Notes under the pieces: model-generated
Seen by the model: only the letters and a program-made list of their open reading frames with translations
The model's database searches: none
What the model was told of the DNA's origin: nothing
Assembly (NCBI RefSeq): GCF_027923705.1
Contig: NZ_AP026442.1
Location: forward strand, 2,542,001-2,606,000
Direction of reading: 5' to 3'
From: Cellulomonas sp. NTE-D12
GTDB lineage: Bacteria > Actinomycetota > Actinomycetes > Actinomycetales > Cellulomonadaceae
Length of the DNA: 64,000 bases
Shown here: in pieces, positions 1 to 7,674 of the stretch
Layout of the letters: each line of letters opens with the position of its first letter
How positions within the stretch are numbered: the stretch's first letter is position 1
Translations under genes and position numbers: made by a program

Positions 1-642
1 GTTGCCCAGAGTCACGTGGTCCTGCAGCCCGAGCTTGATGCGCGCGACGGCCATCGAGATCTTGCGGGTGACGAACTCCGGTCCGCGGCGCGGCGACTCG
101 TGGTTGAACAGGATGCCGCTCGAGGCGTGCATGCCGTACGACTCGCGGTAGTTGATCGTCATGTAGTGGCCGAACACCTTCGCCACGCCGTACGGCGAGC
201 GGGGCCACAGCAGCGTGGTCTCGCGCTGCGGGACCTCCTGCACCTTGCCGAACATCTCGGAGCTGGACGCCTGGTAGAAGCGGACCCTCGACACGTCGTC
301 GTGCGCGTACAGCCGCACCGCCTCGAGGATGTTCAGAACACCCTTGCCCGTCACGTCGGCCGTCAGGTGCGCGTTCTCCCACGAGTAGGCAACGAACGAG
401 ATGGCACCGAGGTTGTAGACCTCGTCCGGCTGGGCCGTCTCGAGCGCGCGCAGCAGCGACGAGAAGTCCATCAGGTCACCGGTGAGGAGCTTCACACCCG
501 GGACGGTCTGCTCGACCAGCTCACGCTTGGGGTTGTTCTGGCCACGGATCAACCCGTAGACCTCGTACCCCTTCGACAGCAGGAGCTCGGACAGGTAGAG
601 GCCGTCCTGGCCGGTGATTCCGGTGATCAGTGCGCGGGGCAT
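1..642 (-). CDS. gmd: GDP-mannose 4,6-dehydratase, 3' end outside window
   Basis: Converts GDP-mannose to GDP-4-keto-6-deoxymannose, the precursor of GDP-rhamnose, GDP-fucose and related sugars, in the cytoplasm. I translated the minus strand: it begins MPRALITGITGQDGLYL, the NAD(P)-binding glycine-rich loop of this family, and has the YxxxK catalytic pair (Tyr151, Lys155) in SPYGVAK preceded by the SSSEMFG motif. The 214 residues seen are roughly two thirds of the usual ~340, and the frame is open at base 1, so the gene is cut by the window edge, not broken. The ATG is preceded by GAGG. It is divergent from the FkbM gene and supplies sugar for this glycan locus. Confidence 0.93.
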   Translation of the reverse strand, partial: MPRALITGITGQDGLYLSELLLSKGYEVYGLIRGQNNPKRELVEQTVPGVKLLTGDLMDFSSLLRALETAQPDEVYNLGAISFVAYSWENAHLTADVTGKGVLNILEAVRLYAHDDVSRVRFYQASSSEMFGKVQEVPQRETTLLWPRSPYGVAKVFGHYMTINYRESYGMHASSGILFNHESPRRGPEFVTRKISMAVARIKLGLQDHVTLGN

Positions 643-748
643 GGTTCCTCAGAGGTGACAGGGATCGGGCCGTGCAAGCCTACCGGCTCCCCTCCTGGAG
701 GGGTCGTGGACGAGGTGCCGGCCCCCCAGGCGCGGGATTCGTCACCCG

Positions 749-754
749 TATGAT
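749..754 (+). promoter_or_regulatory. -10 element TATGAT, leaderless start of FkbM gene
   Basis: TATGAT lies exactly six bases before the GTG at 761 and there is no Shine-Dalgarno sequence. Transcription would begin at or near the start codon, the leaderless pattern common in actinobacteria. No clear -35 is visible. Confidence 0.55.
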
Positions 755-760
755 CCAGAC

Positions 761-1705
761 GTGCCCGGCTCACCCTTCGTCTCGTACGCCCAGAACCGTG
801 AGGACGTCGTGCTCTGGCGCGCGCTGCACGACGTGGCGGAGGGCAGGTACGTCGACGTCGGCGCCAACGACCCTCGGCTGTTCTCCGTGACCCGCGGCTT
901 CTACGACCAGGGCTGGCGCGGCATCACCGTCGAGCCGGTGCCCGCCTTCGCCGACGCGCAGCGCAGGGAGCGCCCCGAGGACACGCTGGTCGAGGCCGCG
1001 ATCACCGACGGCGCCGTCGGCACCGTGACGCTGCACCTGATTGCGGACACGGGCCTGTCGACGCTGGTCGACGACGTCAGCGCGCGCCAGGCCGCGGACG
1101 GCTTCACCAGCGAGGACGTCACCGTCGCGGCGCGCCGTCTGGACGACGTGCTCGACGAGGCCGGCTGGCAGGGCACCGACATCCACTTCATGGTCGTCGA
1201 CGTGGAGGGCGCCGAGCTGCAGGTGCTGCGCAGCGTCGACCTGACGCGCTGGAAGCCCTGGGTCCTCGTCATCGAGTCGACGGCTCCCCGCTCGACCGAG
1301 CCGACGCACGGCGAGTGGGAGGACATCGTCCTCGCGGCCGGCTACACGTTCTGCTTCTTCGACGGTCTCTCGCGGTTCTACTGCTCCGCGGAGCACCCCG
1401 AGCTGCAGCCGCTGCTGAGCTACCCCGCGTCGCCGCTCGACGAGTACGACACCGATGTGGACCGGACCCGTCGCGACACCATCGAGCGCCTGACCGGTGA
1501 GAACTCGAGCCTGACCGACGAGCTCGTCCGCTGGCGGTCGAGGGCGCTGACCCGGTGGGCCGAGCGGTCCGACGCACCACCGGCCGGGCGGGCAGAGGAC
1601 CAGCAGCGGATCGCGGCGCTCGAGAAGGAGCTGCAGGCGACTCGAGCCACGCTCTCGTGGCGGATCACGGCGCCGTTGCGAGCCGTGCGCGGTCTGGGTC
1701 GCTGA
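761..1705 (+). CDS. FkbM family methyltransferase
   Basis: A 314-residue SAM-dependent methyltransferase, probably O-methylating a sugar of the surface glycan. The N-terminal half has the FkbM signature: YVDVGANDPRLFSVT, then GWRGITVEPVP, then FMVVDVEGAELQVL. The C-terminal ~70 residues are charged and helical, likely a coiled coil, and end in SWRITAPLRAVRGLGR. This tryptophan-arginine tail is often seen at the ends of actinobacterial glycan enzymes and may bind the membrane. The start was set by the -10 element six bases upstream. Its stop overlaps the next start by one base, so it is co-translated with the two glycosyltransferases. The acceptor sugar is unknown. Confidence 0.88.
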   Translation: MPGSPFVSYAQNREDVVLWRALHDVAEGRYVDVGANDPRLFSVTRGFYDQGWRGITVEPVPAFADAQRRERPEDTLVEAAITDGAVGTVTLHLIADTGLSTLVDDVSARQAADGFTSEDVTVAARRLDDVLDEAGWQGTDIHFMVVDVEGAELQVLRSVDLTRWKPWVLVIESTAPRSTEPTHGEWEDIVLAAGYTFCFFDGLSRFYCSAEHPELQPLLSYPASPLDEYDTDVDRTRRDTIERLTGENSSLTDELVRWRSRALTRWAERSDAPPAGRAEDQQRIAALEKELQATRATLSWRITAPLRAVRGLGR

Positions 1706-3219
1706 TGCGGTCCACGTCGACCGAGGACGCCCGAGCCTCCGAGCTCGCGGTGGCCCTCGGACAAAGGCTTCGCGCTGCCGCCGACGCGGCCCTCGAGACC
1801 TCTCCGCCCCCCGCTCCCGATCCCGTGAGCGACGCCGACTCGTGCCTGCAGGCCCTGGTCCGCGAGCTCGCCGGCACGGTCGACGCGCGACTGGCCTGGC
1901 TGACGCTGACCGCGCTCGCGGGAGCCTTCCCGGTGCCCGAGGACGTCCGCCACCTGCTGCGCGCCGCCGACCTGGAGGACGCCGAGGAGCTGACCGTCAC
2001 CGTGCTCGACAGGGCCCACGGCCTCGCGGCGCGCCATCACTCCTTGGACCGGCAGCTCCGGATCGAGACCGGCGTGGTCGTCGACGTCGACATGTGCGCC
2101 CGATCGGCGTTCCACAACGGGATCCAGCGGACCACTCGCGAGGTCGTCTCCCGCTGGGGTGCCGACCACGCCATCCACCTGGTCGCGTGGACGGCGACCT
2201 CGGGCGCCACCCGGACGCTGACTCCCACGGAGCACGACCTCGCGGCGCGGTGGGACGAGAGCCTGCGTTCGGTCGTCGTGGAGCCGTCCTACGAGGCGGA
2301 TCGGATGACCGAGCTCGTCGTGCCCTGGCGCACCACGCTCGTGCTGGCGGAGGTTCCGCTGCCCGATCGGTGCCCGCCGCTCGCCGCCCTCGCCGAGTTC
2401 TCCGGGAACCGCGTCGTGGCCATCGGGTACGACGCCATCCCCGTGGTGAGCGCCGACCTGCGGCCGCTCGGCGAGCCGAACGGCTTCGCGGCCTACCTGG
2501 CGCTGATCAAGCACACCGACCGCGTGGCGGGGATCTCCGGCTCGGCGTCCGAGGAGTTCGCCGGCTACGCCTCCGCGCTGGCCAGCCAGGGGTTGGCCGG
2601 GCCCGACGTCGTCGAGGTCCTCCTGCCGACGGAGGTGCCTCCGGCACCGAGCGGCTGGCACCGTGCCGAGCCACCCCGGCCCCTGGTCGTCGCCGTCGGC
2701 AGGCTCGAGCCGCACAAGAACCACGACGCTCTCCTCTTCGCCGCTGAGCGGCTCTGGCGGGAGGGCCTGCAGTTCGACCTGCACCTCGTCGGCGGCCCTG
2801 GCTGGGACCTTCACCACGTGCAGGAAACCCTCGAGCGGCTCGACCGCGACGGCCGGCCGCTGCAGTGGAGCCGGTCCATGGGCGACGACGAGCTGTGGGA
2901 GCTGCTGCGCTCGGCGTCGTTCTCGGTGTTCATCTCGCTGCACGAGGGCTTCGGGCTCCCCGTGGCCGAGTCGCTCGCCTGCGGTACCCCTGTTCTCACC
3001 ACCGCCTACGGCAGCCAGGGCGAGATCGCGGCCGCAGGGGGCTGCCTCACGGTCGACCCCCGTGACGACGAGAGCGTGGTCGAGGGGTTGCGTCGGATGA
3101 TCACCGAGCCGGGGCTGGTCGACGAGCTGCGGACGCAGGCGGCGAACCGTCCCCGGCGCACGTGGGACGACTACGCGGCCGACCTCTGGCAGGCCCTGGT
3201 CGAGGAGGAGGTCGGATGA
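1705..3219 (+). CDS. Glycosyltransferase, GT4/GT1-like (GT-B fold)
   Basis: A 504-residue retaining glycosyltransferase. The catalytic C-terminal half shows VGRLEPHKNHDALL (about residue 330), the nucleotide-sugar linker, and HEGFGLPVAESLACGTPVL (about residue 412), the E-x7-E donor-binding motif. The first ~170 residues are helical and unlike typical GT4 N-termini; they carry a DVDMCARSAFHNGIQRTTREV segment that recurs in the next gene. ATG at 1705 overlaps the upstream stop in TGATG; a longer reading upstream lies inside the FkbM gene and is rejected. It probably adds a sugar to the polymer exported by the downstream Wzm/Wzt pair. Donor and acceptor cannot be read from sequence. Confidence 0.88.
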   Translation: MRSTSTEDARASELAVALGQRLRAAADAALETSPPPAPDPVSDADSCLQALVRELAGTVDARLAWLTLTALAGAFPVPEDVRHLLRAADLEDAEELTVTVLDRAHGLAARHHSLDRQLRIETGVVVDVDMCARSAFHNGIQRTTREVVSRWGADHAIHLVAWTATSGATRTLTPTEHDLAARWDESLRSVVVEPSYEADRMTELVVPWRTTLVLAEVPLPDRCPPLAALAEFSGNRVVAIGYDAIPVVSADLRPLGEPNGFAAYLALIKHTDRVAGISGSASEEFAGYASALASQGLAGPDVVEVLLPTEVPPAPSGWHRAEPPRPLVVAVGRLEPHKNHDALLFAAERLWREGLQFDLHLVGGPGWDLHHVQETLERLDRDGRPLQWSRSMGDDELWELLRSASFSVFISLHEGFGLPVAESLACGTPVLTTAYGSQGEIAAAGGCLTVDPRDDESVVEGLRRMITEPGLVDELRTQAANRPRRTWDDYAADLWQALVEEEVG

Positions 3220-4742
3220 GCGCCCCGCTGACGCGCCTGATCCAGGGCGTGGCCCGGCGGCACCGGCCCCCGACGGTGCCTCGCGACGAGTGGCGGTCAC
3301 GGGTCGACACGCTCCTTCGGGTGCTCGAGCCGGACGTGCCGCTCTCCGGCGACGCCACGGCGCACCGTCAACGCCTCGTCGCGGTCCTGGACCGGTCCGG
3401 CACGGCTGAGACGTGGCTGGCGCTCGCTGTCCTCTCCGGCAGGCTCCCCACCGCCTCGGACGTCGTCGTCGCGCGGCGCCGGTCCCAGCTCGAGGGGTCG
3501 GCGGCGGTGCTGTCGGCGGCGCACACCCTGGCGACGCCGGCGTCCGCCCGGCGCCACGTCGAGGTGGTGGTCGGCCGGACGCTCGTCGACATGGGGGACC
3601 TGGTGCTCTACCCCCTCGGAACGGGCATCCAGCGGGTAGCGCGCGAGGTGGGCCGGGCGTGGCGCACACGGCCCGAGGCCCTGGCCGTCGGGTGGACGTC
3701 GGAGATGGACGGGCTCGTCCCGCTCGACGACGCGGCGCGGGACGCGGCGCTGAACCTCGCGCCGCGGCCCGAGGTCGTCCGTGGTGGCCAGCCACGGCGC
3801 ACCCGGGAACGCGTGGTCGTTCCCTGGCGGGGCACCTACGTCCTGCCGGAGCTCGCGATCCAGCCGCGACGCTGCGCCTCTCTCCAGGCGCTGGCCGAGC
3901 ACTCGCCCACCAGCTGCGGCGTCATCGGGTTCGACTGCGTGCCACTGACCTCACCCGAGACCTCGGCGCGTGGCTTCGCTGCCGTCTTCGCGCTCAACCT
4001 CGCCGCGGTCGCGCACTTCGACCGCGTCGTCGCCATCTCCGACGCCGCGGCGACGGAGTACCGCGGGTGGACGCGGATGCTCGGCGGCGCCGGTCTGCCG
4101 GGACCCGAGGTGATGCCGCTCGCGCTGCCCGAGCACGCGCCGCAGGCGTCCGACCAGGATCTCGAGCGTGCACGGCGCCGGTTCGTGGTCGCGGACCTTC
4201 CCCTGGTGCTCTGCGTGGGCAGCCACGAGCCGAGGAAGAACCACCTCGCCGTCCTGCACGCCGCCGAGCTGCTGTGGCGCAAGGGACTGCGGTTCAGCTT
4301 GACCTTCGTCGGCGGGAACTCCTGGAACAGCGAGGACTTCCGCGCGACCCTCAAGCGCCTGATAGGCGAGGGCCGCCCGGTGGAGTCGGTCAGCAGGCTC
4401 GACGACGCGATGCTCTGGGCGGCCTACCGGTTGGCGCGGTGCACGGTCTTCCCGTCGCTGAACGAGGGTTTCGGCCTTCCCGTGGCGGAGTCGCTGTCGG
4501 CAGGGACACCCGCCATCACGTCCCGTTTCGGGAGCATGGCGGAGATCGGTGGCGGTGGAGGCGCGCTCCTCGTCGACCCCCGGGACGACGGTGACCTCGC
4601 CGCGGCGCTCGAACGTCTGCTCGTCGACGACGAGCTGCACGGCCGGCTCACCGCCGAGGCGCGCGAGCGACCTGCCACCGGCTGGGAGCAGTACGCCGAC
4701 GAGCTGTGGCGGCTGGTGCACGAGGACGGGACCCTCGCATGA
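3216..4742 (+). CDS. Glycosyltransferase, GT4/GT1-like, paralogue of upstream gene
   Basis: A 508-residue GT-B glycosyltransferase. It contains VGSHEPRKNHLAVL (about residue 334) and NEGFGLPVAESLSAGTPAI (about residue 415), the E-x7-E motif. It shares with the preceding protein an unusual helical N-terminus and a GTGIQRVAREV segment matching NGIQRTTREV, so the two probably arose by tandem duplication and then specialised for different linkages. ATG overlaps the upstream stop by four bases (ATGA), which favours this start over an in-frame ATG further upstream. It ends 61 bases before the exporter permease gene. Confidence 0.87.
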   Translation: MSAPLTRLIQGVARRHRPPTVPRDEWRSRVDTLLRVLEPDVPLSGDATAHRQRLVAVLDRSGTAETWLALAVLSGRLPTASDVVVARRRSQLEGSAAVLSAAHTLATPASARRHVEVVVGRTLVDMGDLVLYPLGTGIQRVAREVGRAWRTRPEALAVGWTSEMDGLVPLDDAARDAALNLAPRPEVVRGGQPRRTRERVVVPWRGTYVLPELAIQPRRCASLQALAEHSPTSCGVIGFDCVPLTSPETSARGFAAVFALNLAAVAHFDRVVAISDAAATEYRGWTRMLGGAGLPGPEVMPLALPEHAPQASDQDLERARRRFVVADLPLVLCVGSHEPRKNHLAVLHAAELLWRKGLRFSLTFVGGNSWNSEDFRATLKRLIGEGRPVESVSRLDDAMLWAAYRLARCTVFPSLNEGFGLPVAESLSAGTPAITSRFGSMAEIGGGGGALLVDPRDDGDLAAALERLLVDDELHGRLTAEARERPATGWEQYADELWRLVHEDGTLA

Positions 4743-4803
4743 GGCGGGTAGTCTGTCGGGGCCGATCGAGCGGTCGGCGACCACCCCACTCCGGAGCGAC
4801 TCC

Positions 4804-5709
4804 ATGACGACCATCGCGGACGAGCGGGCCGCCCGGCTGGCAGGGCAGCCCCTGCACGTCACGGGCCCGAAGCCCGGCCTGGCAGCCGGCACCGTCGGCA
4901 CGGTGCGCGACGTGTGGGCGCACCGTGAGCTGCTCGACATGCTGATCCGCCGCGAGCTGAAGGCCCGGTACAAGGACTCGACGCTCGGCTTCCTGTGGAG
5001 CCTGCTGCGGCCGCTCGCGATGCTGCTCATCTACTACATCGCCCTGGGCAAGTTCCTCGGCGCCGCCCGGGCCGTCCCCAGCTTCGCGATCTTCATCTAC
5101 ACCGGCCTGACAGCCTGGGGGCTCTTCTCCGAGACGGTCACGACGGGCACCGGCTCCATCGTCGGCAACGCCGGGCTCATCAAGAAGGTGTACCTGCCGC
5201 GGGAGATCTTCCCGCTGGCGAGCCTCGGATCATCGCTGTTCAACTTCGCGATCCAGCTCGTCGTGCTGTTCACCGCCACGATCGTCGCGGGTCAGGTCCC
5301 GACCGGGATCCGCTGGTTGTACCTGCCGCTCGCGCTGGCCGTGATCATCGTCTGGGCCCTTGCGTGGTCCCTCCTGCTGTCCGCGGTGAACGTGTTCCTC
5401 CGGGACGTGCAGTACCTCGTCGAGATCGCGCTGATGATCGCCATGTGGGCCTCGCCGATCGTCTACGCGTGGCACCAGGTCGCCAGCACCGTGCACAGCG
5501 ACACGATCAAGTCCCTCTACCTCGCCAACCCCGTGACGCTCGCGGTCCTCGGCTTCCAGCGGGTGTTCTGGGTCGGCGGCGACTCCCAGCTGTCCCCCGG
5601 CGGGCTCGCCGGCAGCCTCTGGATCGCGCTCGCGGTCGGCGCGGTCCTGGTGCTGGTCGCGCAGCGCGTGTTCGCGCGTCTGCAGGGCAACTTCGCACAG
5701 GAGCTGTAG
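4804..5709 (+). CDS. wzm: ABC-2 type polysaccharide export permease (Wzm-like)
   Basis: A 301-residue inner-membrane permease that moves lipid-linked glycan across the membrane with the ATPase encoded next. The N-terminal DLLDMLIRRELKARYKDSTLGFLWSLLRP-type stretch (about residues 40-70) is the amphipathic interface helix of ABC-2 exporters, followed by six hydrophobic segments. The length is slightly longer than the usual 260-280 because of a ~35-residue cytoplasmic lead. ATG is preceded by CGGAG; an upstream in-frame start runs into the previous gene. A TAGTCT box at 4749-4754 could be an internal promoter. The stop overlaps the ATPase start by one base, typical of an obligate pair. Confidence 0.92.
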   Translation: MTTIADERAARLAGQPLHVTGPKPGLAAGTVGTVRDVWAHRELLDMLIRRELKARYKDSTLGFLWSLLRPLAMLLIYYIALGKFLGAARAVPSFAIFIYTGLTAWGLFSETVTTGTGSIVGNAGLIKKVYLPREIFPLASLGSSLFNFAIQLVVLFTATIVAGQVPTGIRWLYLPLALAVIIVWALAWSLLLSAVNVFLRDVQYLVEIALMIAMWASPIVYAWHQVASTVHSDTIKSLYLANPVTLAVLGFQRVFWVGGDSQLSPGGLAGSLWIALAVGAVLVLVAQRVFARLQGNFAQEL

Positions 5710-6902
5710 TGGCCGCCCCCACCGTCATCGAGATCGAGGACGTCTCCAAGCGCTTCGTCATCCGCAAGGAGAAGTCGCTCAAGGAGCGGATCGTCAACTT
5801 CGGGCGGTCCAACCTCCACAAGGAGGACTTCTGGGCCCTCCGCGACATCAGCATGCACATCGAGTCGGGGACCACGGTCGGGCTCGTCGGACCCAACGGG
5901 TCCGGCAAGAGCACCCTCCTGAAGGTGATCGGCGGCATCCTGCAGCCGAACTCCGGGACCGTCCGCGTCCGCGGTCGGATCGCCGCCCTCCTCGAGCTCG
6001 GCGCCGGCTTCCACCCCGACCTCACCGGCCGCGAGAACGTCTACCTCAACGCGTCGATCCTCGGTCTGTCGACCTCCCAGACCGACAAGTACTTCGACTC
6101 GATCGTCGACTTCTCCGGGATCGAGCCCTTCATCGACACGCAGGTGAAGTTCTACTCCTCCGGCATGTACATGCGGCTCGCGTTCGCGGTCGCCGTTCAC
6201 GTCGACCCGGACATCCTGCTGGTGGACGAGGTGCTGGCCGTCGGTGACGAGCCGTTCCAGCGCAAGTGCATGGACCGCATCCGCGAGTTCCAGCACGAGG
6301 GCCGGACGATCATCCTCGTCTCGCACGGCCTTGACCAGGTCGCGGAGATCTGCGACCGCGCCATCGTGCTGGAGCACGGCAACATCAAGGCCGACGGTCC
6401 CCCGCTGGAGTCCCTGCGCGTGCTGCGCTCCGACTTCGACCAGATGCGACAGGAAGAGCTCGACCGCAGCCGTCTCGAGGCCGTCGAGGTCCGGGCGGCG
6501 GCCGAGATCGTGGCGGTCCGGGTGCTCCAGGACGACTCCGACGTCGACGTCGTCGCGACGGGCTCGCCGGTGACCGTCCGGGTCCGGGTTCGCGCGGAGA
6601 GCCCGCTGGACAACTGGATCCTCGGGTTCGGCGTGGAGAGCGCGACCGGACAGACGATCTACGGCACCAACTCCAAGCTGCAGGGCACCCCGATGCCCCG
6701 TCTGACCGGCGAGCGCGACTTCGACTTCGACATCCCGGCCCTCCAGCTGGGCGAGGGCGCGTACAGCCTGCACGGTGCCATCGCGTCGACGACGGGTCCG
6801 GAGATCCATCGGCTGCGCGAGGCCGCGCGGCTCCGCGTCACGGCGGACGGCACCGAGGTCGGCTTCGTCCGCCTCGACGCGACCCTGGCCGAGCGCGTCT
6901 GA
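5709..6902 (+). CDS. wzt: ABC polysaccharide export ATPase with C-terminal domain (Wzt-like)
   Basis: A 397-residue ATPase partner of the Wzm-like permease. Visible elements in order: Walker A GPNGSGKST (about residues 61-69), an ABC signature region YSSGMYMRLAFA in place of LSGGQ as usual for TagH/Wzt proteins, Walker B DILLVDEVLAVGD and the H-loop SHG. After the ~240-residue nucleotide-binding domain comes a ~140-residue beta-rich C-terminal region resembling the Wzt carbohydrate-binding domain, which in Gram-negative O-antigen exporters recognises the finished glycan end. GTG at 5709 overlaps the permease stop. By analogy this exporter may check chain termination, for example by the FkbM methyl group; this is inference. 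Confidence 0.92.
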   Translation: MAAPTVIEIEDVSKRFVIRKEKSLKERIVNFGRSNLHKEDFWALRDISMHIESGTTVGLVGPNGSGKSTLLKVIGGILQPNSGTVRVRGRIAALLELGAGFHPDLTGRENVYLNASILGLSTSQTDKYFDSIVDFSGIEPFIDTQVKFYSSGMYMRLAFAVAVHVDPDILLVDEVLAVGDEPFQRKCMDRIREFQHEGRTIILVSHGLDQVAEICDRAIVLEHGNIKADGPPLESLRVLRSDFDQMRQEELDRSRLEAVEVRAAAEIVAVRVLQDDSDVDVVATGSPVTVRVRVRAESPLDNWILGFGVESATGQTIYGTNSKLQGTPMPRLTGERDFDFDIPALQLGEGAYSLHGAIASTTGPEIHRLREAARLRVTADGTEVGFVRLDATLAERV

Positions 6903-6920
6903 CCCGATCTCCGCCGGGGC

Positions 6921-7583
6921 CTAGCGGCACTCGACGCTGTTCGGAGCGGCGATCCGGACGATGGCTCCGGTCGGATCGGCACCGTCGGCCACGAAGATCA
7001 GTCGGCTGGTCGGATCGGTGGCCGGCACGATGACCGACGTGTACCGCATCACGTCGTCGTAGGTCGGCTTGGCGGCCCCGGGCAGCGCAGCGGCCGCTGC
7101 CAGCGAGTCGCCGAGACGTGGCCCCGGCGGAGTCGTCACACCGGACGGGATCGCCGCATGGTTCGCGACGTCCCAGGCGAACAGCCGCTCACCCTCGAAG
7201 CCGATGCTCAGGCCGCCCCACCCGAGCCATGCCACTCCTGGCAGCCCGCACCCGGTCAGGTCGGTGTTCCGGTCGGCCGGGCCGAGCAGCTTCTCGATCG
7301 CCGACCGAGCGCCGTCCTGGTTCCAGCCGAGGCCCGCCACACCCTGAGCGCTCAGGGCCACCGCTGCGGCAGTGGGGCTGGTGACCGGCACCGGGCTCGG
7401 CGACGTCGTCGGCACCGAGGGCGTCGGCGACGTCGCGGGCGCAGTGGCGGCCTGGGTGAGAGTCACGGCGGTCGACGAGGACGGGGCGCCGGAGCCGGAC
7501 GAACAGCCACCCAGCAGCGAGGCGCCGACCATGGCCGACAGGCCGACGACCAGCGGCATCCGCCGCACGCGCTGCAGATCCAC
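6921..7583 (-). CDS. Hypothetical lipoprotein
   Basis: A 220-residue secreted lipoprotein of unknown function. The signal peptide ends in a lipobox LLGGC (Cys about residue 27), followed by a Ser/Thr/Pro/Ala-rich linker to about residue 75. The folded domain after it has two Trp-Gly rich stretches (LPGVAWLGWGGLSIGFEG) and three cysteines including one next to the C-terminus. I do not recognise the family. It is convergent with the Wzt gene (18-base gap, no clear hairpin) and lies downstream of a large membrane protein on the same strand. Confidence 0.72.
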   Translation of the reverse strand: MDLQRVRRMPLVVGLSAMVGASLLGGCSSGSGAPSSSTAVTLTQAATAPATSPTPSVPTTSPSPVPVTSPTAAAVALSAQGVAGLGWNQDGARSAIEKLLGPADRNTDLTGCGLPGVAWLGWGGLSIGFEGERLFAWDVANHAAIPSGVTTPPGPRLGDSLAAAAALPGAAKPTYDDVMRYTSVIVPATDPTSRLIFVADGADPTGAIVRIAAPNSVECR

Positions 7584-7674
7584 GGTGACCCCCCGGCTCC
7601 CAGTAGGCCAAGCCTGTCACCAAGGCGGGGTCGCCGGGTGCGGAACGCGACGGCTCCCGGGGTGAACGGCGACC

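Noticed and set aside
1420..3795. Long open frame of 791 codons on the minus strand
   Set aside because: It lies opposite two well-supported glycosyltransferase genes, is Arg/Pro/Gly-rich with no domain, and is a by-product of very high GC content.
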